A program made the position numbers and the translations under genes. Shown here piece by piece: positions 27,716-37,255 of a stretch of 64,000 nt of DNA (within the stretch, counting starts at the first letter, position 1; the number at the start of each line of letters is the position of its first letter). Under the pieces are notes generated by a model, which was not told the DNA's origin, searched no databases, and saw only the letters and a program-made list of their open reading frames with translations. The DNA comes from Myxococcales bacterium (GTDB lineage Bacteria; Myxococcota; Myxococcia; Myxococcales; Myxococcaceae), in the NCBI GenBank assembly GCA_030681895.1, contig JAUXRI010000012.1, forward strand, positions 58,083 to 122,082. The letters are read 5' to 3'.

Positions 27716-28467
27716 CGATGCAGGCCTCGACGGCGAAGAAGCCGAACCCGAAGGTGACGAAGGCGGCGCGCAAGCCGCGTGAAGGCAACCTGAAGTGGTT
27801 CGAGCGTCAGTGGGGGGAGGACGACGGCCGCACGAGGCTGGTGCTCCTCGGCGGAACCGGGCCGACCGACTTTCGCGTTCGCGCCGCGCAGGCGGTCGTG
27901 CGCCACGACTTCTCGCCCAGCCACTGGAGCCACGTCGCGCTCGCAGGGCCACGCGCCCGCGCGATGAAGGACACGAAGGTGGTGGAGATCTCTCTCTCTC
28001 CGGTCGGCGGATTCGGTCACCCACCAGAGGCCAACGCGCTGCAGTCGGGCACGCTCGGCCGCTACGGCGACGCGGGCGATTTCCCGAACATTGCCGTGTT
28101 CTCGCTCTCGGTGACGTGGGCCGAGGTGCAGGACTACGTGCCTCGGTTGCAGAAGCAGCGCTCGGCCATCGACCTGGTGGAGCTCACGCTGTCGTGGCTC
28201 GCGTATGCGTGGGGCGTCGGCGCTGCGGGCAACCCGCTGCAGCACGAGCAGGGCGTTCCGTCGGCAGGCGCGGCCGAGGCGTTGCTCAACGCGTGCGGGT
28301 TCGATCTCTCACCGGGCCTGAGCAGCCGCGCCTCGAGCCCCGAGGCCATCTGGCAAGGCTCGCGCTGGTGGCATCAGTACCCGGGCCGCGAGACGAAGCG
28401 TGAAGTCACCGGCGCGTTCATCGTGGGCCACGTGCTGGGCCAGGGGCCGAAGCCCTCCCGCACCTGA
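27712..28467 (+). CDS. Conserved-looking hypothetical protein coupled to the phosphatase
   Basis: A 251-residue cytosolic-type protein beginning with a Lys-rich, disordered stretch (AKKPNPKVTKAARKP). The core has WFERQWGEDDGRTRLVLLGG, DFSPSHWSHVALAGPR and AGAAEALLNACGFDLSPG. The His/Cys spacing faintly recalls papain-like NlpC/P60 or YiiX-type hydrolases, but I cannot assign a family. The start is supported by AAGGAG nine bases upstream and by the 4-base overlap with the phosphatase stop, so the two are co-translated. It is convergent with the reductase gene (7-base gap). Confidence 0.65.
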   Translation: MTMQASTAKKPNPKVTKAARKPREGNLKWFERQWGEDDGRTRLVLLGGTGPTDFRVRAAQAVVRHDFSPSHWSHVALAGPRARAMKDTKVVEISLSPVGGFGHPPEANALQSGTLGRYGDAGDFPNIAVFSLSVTWAEVQDYVPRLQKQRSAIDLVELTLSWLAYAWGVGAAGNPLQHEQGVPSAGAAEALLNACGFDLSPGLSSRASSPEAIWQGSRWWHQYPGRETKREVTGAFIVGHVLGQGPKPSRT

Positions 28468-28474
28468 AGGAACG

Positions 28475-29266
28475 TCACATCGTCATGAACGCGCCGCCCA
28501 TCAACTGCATGCCGCCGTCGCACGCGTAGATGGACCCGGTGATGTAGCTCGCCGCTTCCGACGCGAGGAACAGGGCGACGTTGGCGATGTCGTCCTTCGT
28601 GCCCAGGCGCTGCATCGGAATCGACGTCTCGACCTTCTTCCGTGACTCGGGGTCGCCTGCGAGGCGGCTCATGCCTTCGGTCTCGTCGATGGGGCCGGGT
28701 GAGATGGAGTTCACCCGCACGCCCGCGCCGCCCCACTCCATGGCCAGCGTGCGCGTCAGCATGTCGACGCCAGCCTTCGCGGCGCAGACGTGCGACTGCA
28801 TCGGGTACGGCACCGAGGCCTGGGGCGCCGAGATGTTGATGACGCACGCGCCCGGCGTGCGGAACTTCTCGAACGCCGCGCGGCAGCAGTTGAAGGTACC
28901 CAGCACGTCGATGTCGAGCACCGCCTTGAAGCCGTTCGACGACATCGCCATCGCAGGCGCGGGGAAGTTGCCGGCGGCGCCGCAGATGAGCACGTCGAGC
29001 GGGCCGAACGCCGTCACGGCCTTCGTCATCGCGCCGTCGATGGCCGCGTAGTCGCGCACGTCGGCGGAGTACCCCTCGGCAGTCGTTCCCTGGCCGCGCA
29101 GGAGCGTCAGCGCCGCGTCGATCTTCTCTTGCTTGCGCGCGAGGATGGAGATCTTCGCGCCGGCCTTCCCGAACGCCTCCGCGAGGCGCAGCGTGATGCC
29201 GCTCGAGCCGCCGGTGAGGAAGACGTGTCGGCCAGCGTAGAGACCATCGCGAAAGATGCCGGGCAT
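28475..29266 (-). CDS. 2,4-dienoyl-CoA reductase-like SDR
   Basis: A 263-residue short-chain dehydrogenase. The nucleotide loop is TGGSSGI near residues 19-25. The segments ICGAAGNFPAPAMAMSSNGF and DVLGTFNCCRAAFEKF match the peroxisomal 2,4-dienoyl-CoA reductase (DECR2) pattern. Its catalytic region is also of that type: HVCAAKAGVDMLTRTLAMEW with His in place of the usual Tyr before Lys, then SPGPIDETEGMSRLAG. Such enzymes reduce dienoyl-CoA with NADPH during unsaturated fatty acid oxidation. The ATG at 29266 is chosen at the start of the homologous region. The TetR-type gene lies 52 bases upstream on the same strand and is a likely regulator. Confidence 0.85.
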   Translation of the reverse strand: MPGIFRDGLYAGRHVFLTGGSSGITLRLAEAFGKAGAKISILARKQEKIDAALTLLRGQGTTAEGYSADVRDYAAIDGAMTKAVTAFGPLDVLICGAAGNFPAPAMAMSSNGFKAVLDIDVLGTFNCCRAAFEKFRTPGACVINISAPQASVPYPMQSHVCAAKAGVDMLTRTLAMEWGGAGVRVNSISPGPIDETEGMSRLAGDPESRKKVETSIPMQRLGTKDDIANVALFLASEAASYITGSIYACDGGMQLMGGAFMTM

Positions 29267-29318
29267 GGGGGCTCCAGGAAGAAGGAGCCCGGCGTGTACC
29301 GGGGACGACGGGCGCGGG

Positions 29319-29903
29319 CTACTTCTTCGGCGGCCTGGCGCCCTGCAGGAACAGCTGCATCGTGCTCTTGAGCGTGGCGTCGAGCGACGTGTGCGGCGCG
29401 TTGGCCCACGACATGAGGGCGACGAAGCAGTTCGAGAGGAAGAAGTCGGACAGCACCTCGGGCGTGAGCACCGAGCTGACCTCGTGCCGGGCCGCGAGCT
29501 CCTTGAAGCGCTGCGACATGAGGTGCCGCACCGGGCCGCCAGCGTCGCGGTCGTCGAGCACTGCGGTGTGACGAATCGAGACCACCATCGCGTCGACGAG
29601 CAGCGTGGGCTCCTTCGACCAGACCGCCGCCATGCCCTCGACGCAGGTGGTGAGCAGCGTCTCGAGCGAGGTGTTGGCGGGCAGCTCGGTGAGCGCCTTC
29701 GCCTGCGGCACTTCGCCCTCGGCGAGGAAGTCGAGCAGCACGTGCTCCTTCGTCGGGAAGTGGAAGTAGAAGGCGGCGCGGCTGACCTCGGCCTTCTGCG
29801 CGATGTCGTCGATGCGGCAGCCCTGCACCCCGTCTCGGCGGAACACCTCGAGCGCGGCAAGGTACAGCCGGCGGCGGGTCTCTTCCCTCTGGCGGTCTCT
29901 CAT
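29319..29903 (-). CDS. TetR-family transcriptional regulator
   Basis: A 194-residue regulator. The N-terminal helix-turn-helix is clear: RRRLYLAALEVFRRDGVQGCRIDDIAQKA then VSRAAFYFHFPTKEHVL (about residues 10-58). The C-terminal ligand domain is helical. The ATG at 29903 leaves 21 bases to the divergent NRDE gene start, so operator and promoters must overlap the two 5' ends. It probably controls the downstream dienoyl-CoA reductase and responds to an acyl-CoA or fatty acid, which is inference from context. Confidence 0.87.
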   Translation of the reverse strand: MRDRQREETRRRLYLAALEVFRRDGVQGCRIDDIAQKAEVSRAAFYFHFPTKEHVLLDFLAEGEVPQAKALTELPANTSLETLLTTCVEGMAAVWSKEPTLLVDAMVVSIRHTAVLDDRDAGGPVRHLMSQRFKELAARHEVSSVLTPEVLSDFFLSNCFVALMSWANAPHTSLDATLKSTMQLFLQGARPPKK

Positions 29904-29924
29904 GGGAAGCACCCTACACAAGGC

Positions 29925-30665
29925 ATGTGCACCCTGATCGTCTCCTTTCGGGAACATGATCCGTTCCCGTTCTTCGTCGCTGCCAATCGTGACGAATCAC
30001 TGACACGCCCGGCGAGTGGACCACTTAAGTGGGCCGATTTGCCCTTCGTGGCGCCGCGCGACGAACAGGCGGGTGGCAGCTGGCTGGGCGTGACGACGGG
30101 CGGCATGTTCGTCGGCGTCACCAACCGCTTCATGGCGCCGAAGCACGACGACCGGGAGTCCCGCGGGGCGCTGGTGGTCGAGGCGTTGCGGGCGCCAGAC
30201 GCGAAGACGCTCCATGCCCAGCTGGCGTCACTGCCGGCCACGCGCTTCAACGCGTTCCACCTGCTGTACGTCGACGCCACCGACGCCTTCGTCACCTGGA
30301 GCGACGGCGACACGGTGCGGCAGCAGGTGCTCTCGCCCGGGCTGCACATCGTCACGGAGCGCAGCCTCGGCGGCGACGATCGCGCGCGCACGTCACTCAT
30401 CAGGGAGCGCTGGGCCGAGGTCAGCCCGAACGGCAGCATGCCGACACCCGCTGCGCTGCAAGGGCTGCTCGGCGCGACGCGGCCCGATGATCCGCTTGGA
30501 GGCGTGACGGTCGAGGCGCCCCTGTGGAACTACGGTACGCGCTCGTCGTTCGTGTTCTTCCGCGCGAAGGAGCTGAGCGGCTCGAGGTTCTTCTGGGCCG
30601 ACGGGCGACCCGACCGCACGCCGTTCATCGAGCGGCCCGAGTTGGTGACCGCGCTGACCGGCTGA
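29925..30665 (+). CDS. NRDE-domain (TANGO2-like) protein
   Basis: A 246-residue protein of the NRDE family, named for its motif, here FVAANRDESLTRPA near residue 17. Other family features are MCTLIVSF at the N-terminus (Cys2 exposed after Met removal, an Ntn-like arrangement), GSWLGVTTGGMFVGVTNR, and SRGALVVEAL. Human TANGO2 and bacterial relatives have been linked to haem or lipid handling, but the biochemistry remains unsettled. It is divergent from the TetR gene and convergent with the barrel-like gene, where a 6-bp inverted repeat spans the stop. Confidence 0.87.
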   Translation: MCTLIVSFREHDPFPFFVAANRDESLTRPASGPLKWADLPFVAPRDEQAGGSWLGVTTGGMFVGVTNRFMAPKHDDRESRGALVVEALRAPDAKTLHAQLASLPATRFNAFHLLYVDATDAFVTWSDGDTVRQQVLSPGLHIVTERSLGGDDRARTSLIRERWAEVSPNGSMPTPAALQGLLGATRPDDPLGGVTVEAPLWNYGTRSSFVFFRAKELSGSRFFWADGRPDRTPFIERPELVTALTG

Positions 30666-30677
30666 TTGCTGATCAGC
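30661..30677. terminator. Possible bidirectional terminator between convergent genes
   Basis: A perfect 6-bp inverted repeat (GCTGAT / ATCAGC, 5-nt loop) spans the 3' ends of the NRDE gene and the convergent barrel-like gene. There is no strong T-run, so support is weak. Confidence 0.3.
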
Positions 30678-31422
30678 GGAACTCGAAGCCCACGTGCAGC
30701 GTGGGGACGATCGCGAACGCCTCGCTGAAGTTGACGCCCACGCTCGCGCCGGTGGTGCCGCCCGAGGCCATCGCCTCGGTGACCTTGGTCGCGTAGAGCA
30801 TGCTGAGGTCGAGCGCGATGGTGGCCTGCGTGCGACGCTTCGTCTGCTTGTTTGGCTGGCCGAGCCCGAAGCCAATCTTGAAGTCGAAGCCGGGGTGCGC
30901 GCCGCTCGAGACGATGGCCTGCACCGAGCCGCCGCTCGTATTGCCGGTGACGCGCGTGCGCGCCCATGAGCCGACGCCGACCTGCGGGCCACCTGCGATG
31001 AAGAAGGAGTCTCCGAGCCCGAGCTCGGCGTTCGCGCCGATGAGCCACATTCCCGCGGCCGAGGCCGAGACCGACGCGCCCATCGCGTTCGCCATGATGC
31101 CGATGCCGACGCTCGCGCTGTAGCCGACGCGCAGGTACGCCGCGAACATCGGGCTGACCTGAAGACCGCCGTGCAAGTCGAACAGATGGAAGCTGATCAT
31201 CGGGCCGGGCACCCAGGCGCCGAGGCCGGCGCTGCCGCCGATCCGAACGCCCATCTGGTACGGCTTCTCGACGGGTGTCACCGCGGGCATCGGCGCGGGC
31301 GCTGACGTGGTCGCGACCGGCGCGTCAGCCGGGGGCGGTGGCAGCGGGGGAGGCGCCGACTGAGCCAACGTGAGCGATGCGGAACACAGCGCTGCGATGA
31401 GCACGGCGCGTGACGTCGACAT
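30673..31422 (-). CDS. Exported barrel-like protein, unknown
   Basis: A 249-residue protein with a signal peptide (MSTSRAVLIAALCSASLTLAQS), then a Pro/Ala-rich linker (APPPLPPPPADAPV). The rest alternates Gly and aromatic residues (YQMGVRIGGSAGLGAWVPGP, SFFIAGGPQVGVGSW, FDFKIGFGLGQPN) and ends in FEFR, an aromatic C-terminal strand as in outer-membrane beta-barrels. The ATG at 31422 is chosen because it begins the signal peptide; the longer frame is unlikely. No family recognised. Convergent with the NRDE gene. Confidence 0.75.
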   Translation of the reverse strand: MSTSRAVLIAALCSASLTLAQSAPPPLPPPPADAPVATTSAPAPMPAVTPVEKPYQMGVRIGGSAGLGAWVPGPMISFHLFDLHGGLQVSPMFAAYLRVGYSASVGIGIMANAMGASVSASAAGMWLIGANAELGLGDSFFIAGGPQVGVGSWARTRVTGNTSGGSVQAIVSSGAHPGFDFKIGFGLGQPNKQTKRRTQATIALDLSMLYATKVTEAMASGGTTGASVGVNFSEAFAIVPTLHVGFEFR

Positions 31423-31507
31423 GGTGGCTCCCCTTCGAATGTGTGCGCGGCAGACGGCGAAGCCCGCATCGTATTCACTGGGTTGCCACACGCGAGGAAA
31501 GCGATCG

Positions 31508-33628
31508 TCAGTACTCGAAGCCGCTCCCGCCGATGAACTCCCGGAGGATCGAGGTCGGCGGCACGTGGTCTGGGTAGATGGCGACGAAGCGGTCGACCAG
31601 GTGCCGCAGCCTCCACGCGGTCGCGAAGGCCGGGTGCGACGGCGGCACCTCGAGCAGGTAGCGCTCGGCGAACACCTTGAGCACGGCGGGCTCGTACACC
31701 AGCGCAGAGTCGAAGACGGCGTCGGCCTGCTGCTGGAACGGGAAGATGTGTTTGCGCTCGCCCGCCTGCACCGAGGGCCACCGCGCGATGCTGTCGGCGG
31801 CGTTCGAGCCCCGGGTGTGACGGTCGCGCACGATGCGCCGCAAGAGCCTCAGGTCGGTCGGGCTGACGCGCGAGAGCTGATCGAAGGGCAGCGACGTGGC
31901 CGGGTGGATGAAGACACGGAACAGCTGGCCGGGCCCGGGCACGTCGGCGAGCAGCGCGGGGTTGAGCCCGTGAATGCCCTCGACGAGCAGCACGTCGCCT
32001 GCGCGCATCTGCAGCGTGTGCCCACCAGCGGGGTGGCTCACGCCCGCCTTGAAGTCGTAGCGAGACAACGTCACCTCGTCTCCCGCCAGCAGCCGGCGCA
32101 CGTCGTGCTGCAGCCGGAGCAGGTCGAGCGCCTCGAGGGCCTCGTAGTCCCACTCGCCGTGTTCATCGAGCGGGGTGCGCACGCGGTCGACGTAATAGTC
32201 GTCGAGCGAGAGGTTGACGGGCGTGACGCCGTTGATCTGCAGCTGCACCGACAGCCGCTTGATGAACGTCGTCTTGCCTGACGACGAGGGGCCGGCGATG
32301 GCGATGATGCGCAGCCGGTCTCGCGCCGAAGCGATGGCGTCGGCGACGTGACTGATCTGCTTCTCGTGAAAGCCCTCGGCCACGCGGATCAGCTGCGAGA
32401 CGCGGCCGTTGATGCAGAGATCGTTGAAGGCGCCGACGCTGGTGACGCCCATGGCGCGCGACCACCGCCGGTGCTCCGCGACCATCGTGCCTTCGGGAGC
32501 GGGCGCAGTGGGGAACCGCCGCCGCGGGTCGCGCGCGCCGAGATCGAGCGCCAGCCGGCCATGCGTCACCTCGAGGTGAAAGCCGCTGAGGTCGGTCGTG
32601 AAGGGGAGCAGCGGCCCCGGGCTCAGCGCGTAGACCTGGCCGTACGCGACGAGCGGCACCGTCGCCGTGCGGTGCGTCGTCAGTAGCCGGGCCGGCGCGT
32701 CCCACCCTCGCGCGAGGAAGTGCTGGCGGGCCTCGTCCACGGTCCAGTGCTCCTGACGCAGCGGCAGGGCGCGCTCGGCGAGCGCCGTCATGCCCTCGTG
32801 CAGCCGGGTGGCGAGCGCAGGCAACGTGGCGGCGGCGACGTCGACCTCGAGCAATTGGTGCGTGCCAAGGGACGGGCCGAGCTGCAAGTCGAGCCGAGGG
32901 TCGAGCTCGTGGGCAGCTTCGAGGAGCAGCAGCCCGACGCTCCGGGCGTAGATCTGCCGGCCCTCCCAGTTCTCGACCGTGAGCGGCTCGAGCGTGGCGT
33001 CCGAGACGAGCGGCGTGGTGAGCGCGACGGGTTTGTGGCCCAGCAGCCCGGCGACGACGAGGTGACCGTTCGCTTCGCGAGGGAGCAGCGCGCCGACGTG
33101 GGTGCCGGTCGCGACCACCTGCACGACGCCGCTCACCCTGACGTGCACCTCACCGCTGCGCGGGAGCGACCGGCCCCGCAGGAGCGAGCCGACGACGTCG
33201 GTGACGTGGGTGAGATCATCGCGGATCTGCGCGACCAGCGCCTCGACGACGAGCAGGGCGAGGCTGGGCCGGTCCTGCTTGAGCGCCGCCCACGAGTCCG
33301 GGCCGAGCCGTGCGAGGACGAGCTCAGTGGTGGCGGTGACCGTCGCGGCCCGCGTGCGCCCGGTGAGCATGCCGAGCGAGCCGAACTCTCCACCGACCCG
33401 CAGCGTCTGCATGCGCAGGCTCCCGCGAGACACCACGGCTTCGCCAGCCACCACGAAGAAGAGCTCGTCACCGCGCTCGCCTTCACGCACGGCGATGGCG
33501 CCTGGCGCGAGCTGCACGAGGGTCAGGTGACGGGCCAGCTGCTCCACGGCCTCGCGATCGAGGCCCTTCACGACGGAGTGCCCCGAGAGGACCTCGATCA
33601 GCGCTGCCTCAGCCTCGTTCGGCGTCAC
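31508..33628 (-). CDS. Uridine kinase-like protein fused to cNMP-binding and TGS/ThrRS-like domains
   Basis: A 706-residue three-part protein. Residues about 15-130 form a cyclic-nucleotide-binding domain (LAPGAIAVREGERGDELFFVVAGEAVV, GGEFGSLGMLTGRTRAATV). Residues about 160-370 resemble the TGS and second additional domains of threonyl-tRNA synthetase found in bacterial nucleoside kinases (GTHVGALLPREANGHLVVAG). From about 435 a phosphoribulokinase/uridine kinase domain follows, with Walker A AGPSSSGKTTF near 444, SLDDYYVDR, and LLVEGIHGLNP. TGS-uridine kinases of about 550 residues are known in other phyla; the N-terminal cNMP sensor is an addition. It probably phosphorylates a nucleoside under cAMP/cGMP or similar control. 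Confidence 0.87.
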   Translation of the reverse strand: MTPNEAEAALIEVLSGHSVVKGLDREAVEQLARHLTLVQLAPGAIAVREGERGDELFFVVAGEAVVSRGSLRMQTLRVGGEFGSLGMLTGRTRAATVTATTELVLARLGPDSWAALKQDRPSLALLVVEALVAQIRDDLTHVTDVVGSLLRGRSLPRSGEVHVRVSGVVQVVATGTHVGALLPREANGHLVVAGLLGHKPVALTTPLVSDATLEPLTVENWEGRQIYARSVGLLLLEAAHELDPRLDLQLGPSLGTHQLLEVDVAAATLPALATRLHEGMTALAERALPLRQEHWTVDEARQHFLARGWDAPARLLTTHRTATVPLVAYGQVYALSPGPLLPFTTDLSGFHLEVTHGRLALDLGARDPRRRFPTAPAPEGTMVAEHRRWSRAMGVTSVGAFNDLCINGRVSQLIRVAEGFHEKQISHVADAIASARDRLRIIAIAGPSSSGKTTFIKRLSVQLQINGVTPVNLSLDDYYVDRVRTPLDEHGEWDYEALEALDLLRLQHDVRRLLAGDEVTLSRYDFKAGVSHPAGGHTLQMRAGDVLLVEGIHGLNPALLADVPGPGQLFRVFIHPATSLPFDQLSRVSPTDLRLLRRIVRDRHTRGSNAADSIARWPSVQAGERKHIFPFQQQADAVFDSALVYEPAVLKVFAERYLLEVPPSHPAFATAWRLRHLVDRFVAIYPDHVPPTSILREFIGGSGFEY

Positions 33629-33683
33629 CCATCGAGTCTGACAACCACTCCAGAAAGCGCACGTGGAGACTTCCGACGCTCCC

Positions 33684-35321
<1,638 letters not shown>

Positions 35322-35390
35322 GGTGGCTCCAGTGGGTGCGACCCCCACGGCGTAGCGACTTCGATCGAACCGGTCGAGCGTTGTTGTCAG

Positions 35391-35445
35391 GCACGGCGCC
35401 GTCTGAGTCGGAGGATCAGGCTCGGCGCCGTCTGAGTCGGAGGGG
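35391..35445 (+). repeat. Dispersed 25-bp repeat, two copies upstream of pxrR
   Basis: Two copies in the same orientation, at 35391-35413 and 35419-35445, both with the variant GGCGCCGTCTGAGTCGGAG. A degenerate inverted copy may follow at 35448-35480. They lie between the divergent fumarase and pxrR-like genes, so they may overlap promoter sequence. Confidence 0.75.
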
Positions 35446-35494
35446 AGCGACGGACTCATTCGACACCGCCGGGGCTCGGCACTATGCCTTCGCT

Positions 35495-36910
35495 GTGGAC
35501 GCCCCCGCCGCCCCTCGTGAAAACAAAGGCCGACTGCTCGTCGTCGACGACCAGCGGAACATGCGCGCGACGACCGCGTTGCTCCTGCGCGCCGAAGGCT
35601 TCAGCGTGGACGAAGCCGGCGGTGGCGAAGAGGCCCTCGCGTTGCTCGCGCAGCGTCCGTACGATCTGCTGCTGACCGACCTCAAGATGGAGCCGATGGA
35701 TGGGCTCGCCCTGCTCAAGCGCGCCCTCGATGGTCCGACCGGGCTGCAGGTCATCGTGATGACGGCGTACGGGAGCATCGAGACGGCCGTCGAGGCCATC
35801 CGCTCCGGCGCGTACGACTACATCACCAAGCCCTTCAAGGACGGCGAGCTCGTCTACCGCGTGCAGAAGGCGCTGGAGCGCGCCCGGCTGATCAGCACCG
35901 TCGACACCTTCGCCGGCGAGTTCAAAGAACGTCACGGCCTCTCGGCGCTGGTGGGCAAGAGCGCGGCGATGCGCGAGCTCACCACCCGCATCTCGCGCGT
36001 CGCCAACAGTGATGCGACCGTGCTCATCGAAGGCGAGTCGGGCACCGGCAAGGAGCTCGTCGCCCGCGCGATTCACGCGCTGTCCTCCCGGAGCAAGGCG
36101 CCCTTCGTTCCCGTCAACTGCGCCGCCATCACCGAGAGCCTGCTCGAGAGCGAGCTGTTCGGTCACGCCAGAGGGGCCTTCACCGGCGCCGTGAAGGCCC
36201 GCCGCGGACTCTTCGAAGAGGCGCACGGCGGCTCGCTCTTCATCGACGAGGTGACCGAGACCAGCGGCGCGTTCCAGTCGAAGCTACTGCGCGCGCTGCA
36301 GGAGCACGAGGTTCGTCGCGTCGGCGAGAACACCAGCATCACCGTCGACGTGCGCGTGGTGGCGGCCTCGAACCGCGACATCGAGCAGGACGTCGCCGAC
36401 AAACGCTTCCGCCAGGACCTCTTCTATCGGCTCGCCGTCGTGACGTTGAAGGTGCCGCCGCTGCGCGACCGCCTCGAAGACGTGCCGGTGCTCGCCGCCC
36501 ATTTCCTCGAGCGCGCGAACGCCCGCAACCGCCGGCCGCATCGCATCACCCAGAGCGCCATCGAGCACCTCACCGGCTACTCGTTCCCCGGCAACGTGCG
36601 TGAGCTCGAGAACCTGGTGGAGCAGGCGGCCGCGCTCGCCGAGGGGGAAGAGCTGCTGCCCGAAGACTTCCCGCTCAAGAAGCAGCGCGGCGGCACCGAA
36701 GCCTCTCCGATTCCGTTCAGTCCGGTGGGCGTCGCCACGCTCGCTGACGCCGTCACCGAGGCCGAGCGAAAGGCCATTCAGGTCGCGCTGGAACGGCTGC
36801 CTGATCTCGGCCGCGTGGCCGAAGTGCTCGGCGTCTCGACCACCACCCTGTGGCGCAAGATGAAGCGGCTGGGCCTGAAGACCTCGCAGGAGCCGCCTCC
36901 GGACGCGTGA
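35495..36910 (+). CDS. pxrR: NtrC-like sigma-54-dependent response regulator, likely PxrR
   Basis: A 471-residue activator with three domains. The receiver is at residues 13-125 with acidic pair D18-D19, phospho-acceptor D62 ([13 protein letters not shown]), Thr in VMTAYG and Lys in YITKPFKDG. The AAA+ domain follows, with Walker A GESGTGKE, the sigma-54 loop GAFTGA and FIDEV. A Fis-type helix-turn-helix closes it ([25 protein letters not shown]). The GTG at 35495 is chosen because upstream codons run through the dispersed repeats. Directly downstream lies a sigma-54 promoter and a three-hairpin small RNA, the arrangement of pxrR-pxr in Myxococcus xanthus, where PxrR activates the developmental repressor Pxr. 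The cognate kinase is not adjacent. The name is inferred from this arrangement. Confidence 0.8.
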   Translation: MDAPAAPRENKGRLLVVDDQRNMRATTALLLRAEGFSVDEAGGGEEALALLAQRPYDLLLTDLKMEPMDGLALLKRALDGPTGLQVIVMTAYGSIETAVEAIRSGAYDYITKPFKDGELVYRVQKALERARLISTVDTFAGEFKERHGLSALVGKSAAMRELTTRISRVANSDATVLIEGESGTGKELVARAIHALSSRSKAPFVPVNCAAITESLLESELFGHARGAFTGAVKARRGLFEEAHGGSLFIDEVTETSGAFQSKLLRALQEHEVRRVGENTSITVDVRVVAASNRDIEQDVADKRFRQDLFYRLAVVTLKVPPLRDRLEDVPVLAAHFLERANARNRRPHRITQSAIEHLTGYSFPGNVRELENLVEQAAALAEGEELLPEDFPLKKQRGGTEASPIPFSPVGVATLADAVTEAERKAIQVALERLPDLGRVAEVLGVSTTTLWRKMKRLGLKTSQEPPPDA

Positions 36911-36924
36911 TGGCATCAGCCTGA

Positions 36925-36964
36925 TGGTCGATCGACCAAAGTGAACGCCGTTCGAAGTTGAACG
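36925..36964 (+). promoter_or_regulatory. Candidate activator-binding palindromes upstream of the sigma-54 promoter
   Basis: Two inverted repeats lie 120-160 bases upstream of the sigma-54 promoter: the perfect 14-bp palindrome TGGTCGATCGACCA (36925-36938) and CGTTCGAAGTTGAACG (36949-36964, arms CGTTC/GAACG). Further dyads follow, such as TTCAACCTTGAA near 36994. This distance is usual for enhancer sites of sigma-54 activators, so PxrR itself may bind here; the first palindrome could instead end the pxrR transcript. Confidence 0.45.
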
Positions 36965-37083
36965 ACAGGTCAAACCCTTGATCGAGCGCACGTTTTTCAA
37001 CCTTGAAACGCGCTCTTTGCAGCCCTGAAAGGGAGCCGGCATGGGATGCTGCATAACATGCCGTTTTCACGCTGCTCTTACGT

Positions 37084-37099
37084 TGGCACGTTGCTGGCT
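37084..37099 (+). promoter_or_regulatory. Sigma-54 promoter (-24/-12) of the pxr-like small RNA
   Basis: TGGCACGTTGCTGGCT matches the consensus TGGCACR-N4-TTGCW with one mismatch (TGGCT for TTGCT). The invariant GG and GC are 12 bases apart, as required. Transcription would begin near 37110. It is directly downstream of a sigma-54 activator gene and upstream of a structured RNA ending in a strong terminator. Confidence 0.85.
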
Positions 37100-37109
37100 T
37101 AACCCTCCC

Positions 37110-37229
37110 ACAGCTCGACGAATTCGAGGTTGAAGGAGGTTCCCCCCCACCACTTCAGCAGCCTCGTCGGGCTGGCAGTCTGAGAAGACCCGCGGCTCGG
37201 TACCTCACGGTACCGGGCCGCCTTCTTTT
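37110..37229 (+). ncRNA. pxr: Pxr-like small regulatory RNA
   Basis: A predicted RNA of about 120 nt, from the sigma-54 start near 37110 to the T-run at 37223-37229. Three hairpins can be drawn. The first has arms CTCGA/TCGAG at 37114-37128. The second has CAGCC/GGCTG at 37159-37174, extended by TCAG/CTGA at 37155 and 37180. The third is a 13-bp terminator stem at 37192-37221. There is no good reading frame. Pxr of Myxococcus xanthus is a sigma-54-dependent RNA of about 130 nt with three stem-loops that blocks starvation-induced development, located just after pxrR. Position, promoter type, size and fold agree; sequence identity could not be checked. Confidence 0.8.
37192..37229 (+). terminator. 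Strong intrinsic terminator
   Basis: A 13-bp stem with one G-T pair (G192 to C204 with G209 to C221, counted within 37,000) and a TCAC loop, followed by CCTTCTTTT. It is the clearest intrinsic terminator in the window and would end the small RNA, leaving 26 bases to the next ATG. Confidence 0.88.
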
Positions 37230-37255
37230 GTGCCGTTGAAAGAGGCCGGTGGGCG

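Noticed and set aside
35336..35494. Upstream start for the pxrR-like gene
   Set aside because: The extra 53 codons are dispersed-repeat sequence (SAPSESE, RRLSRR-type) and not part of any receiver domain.
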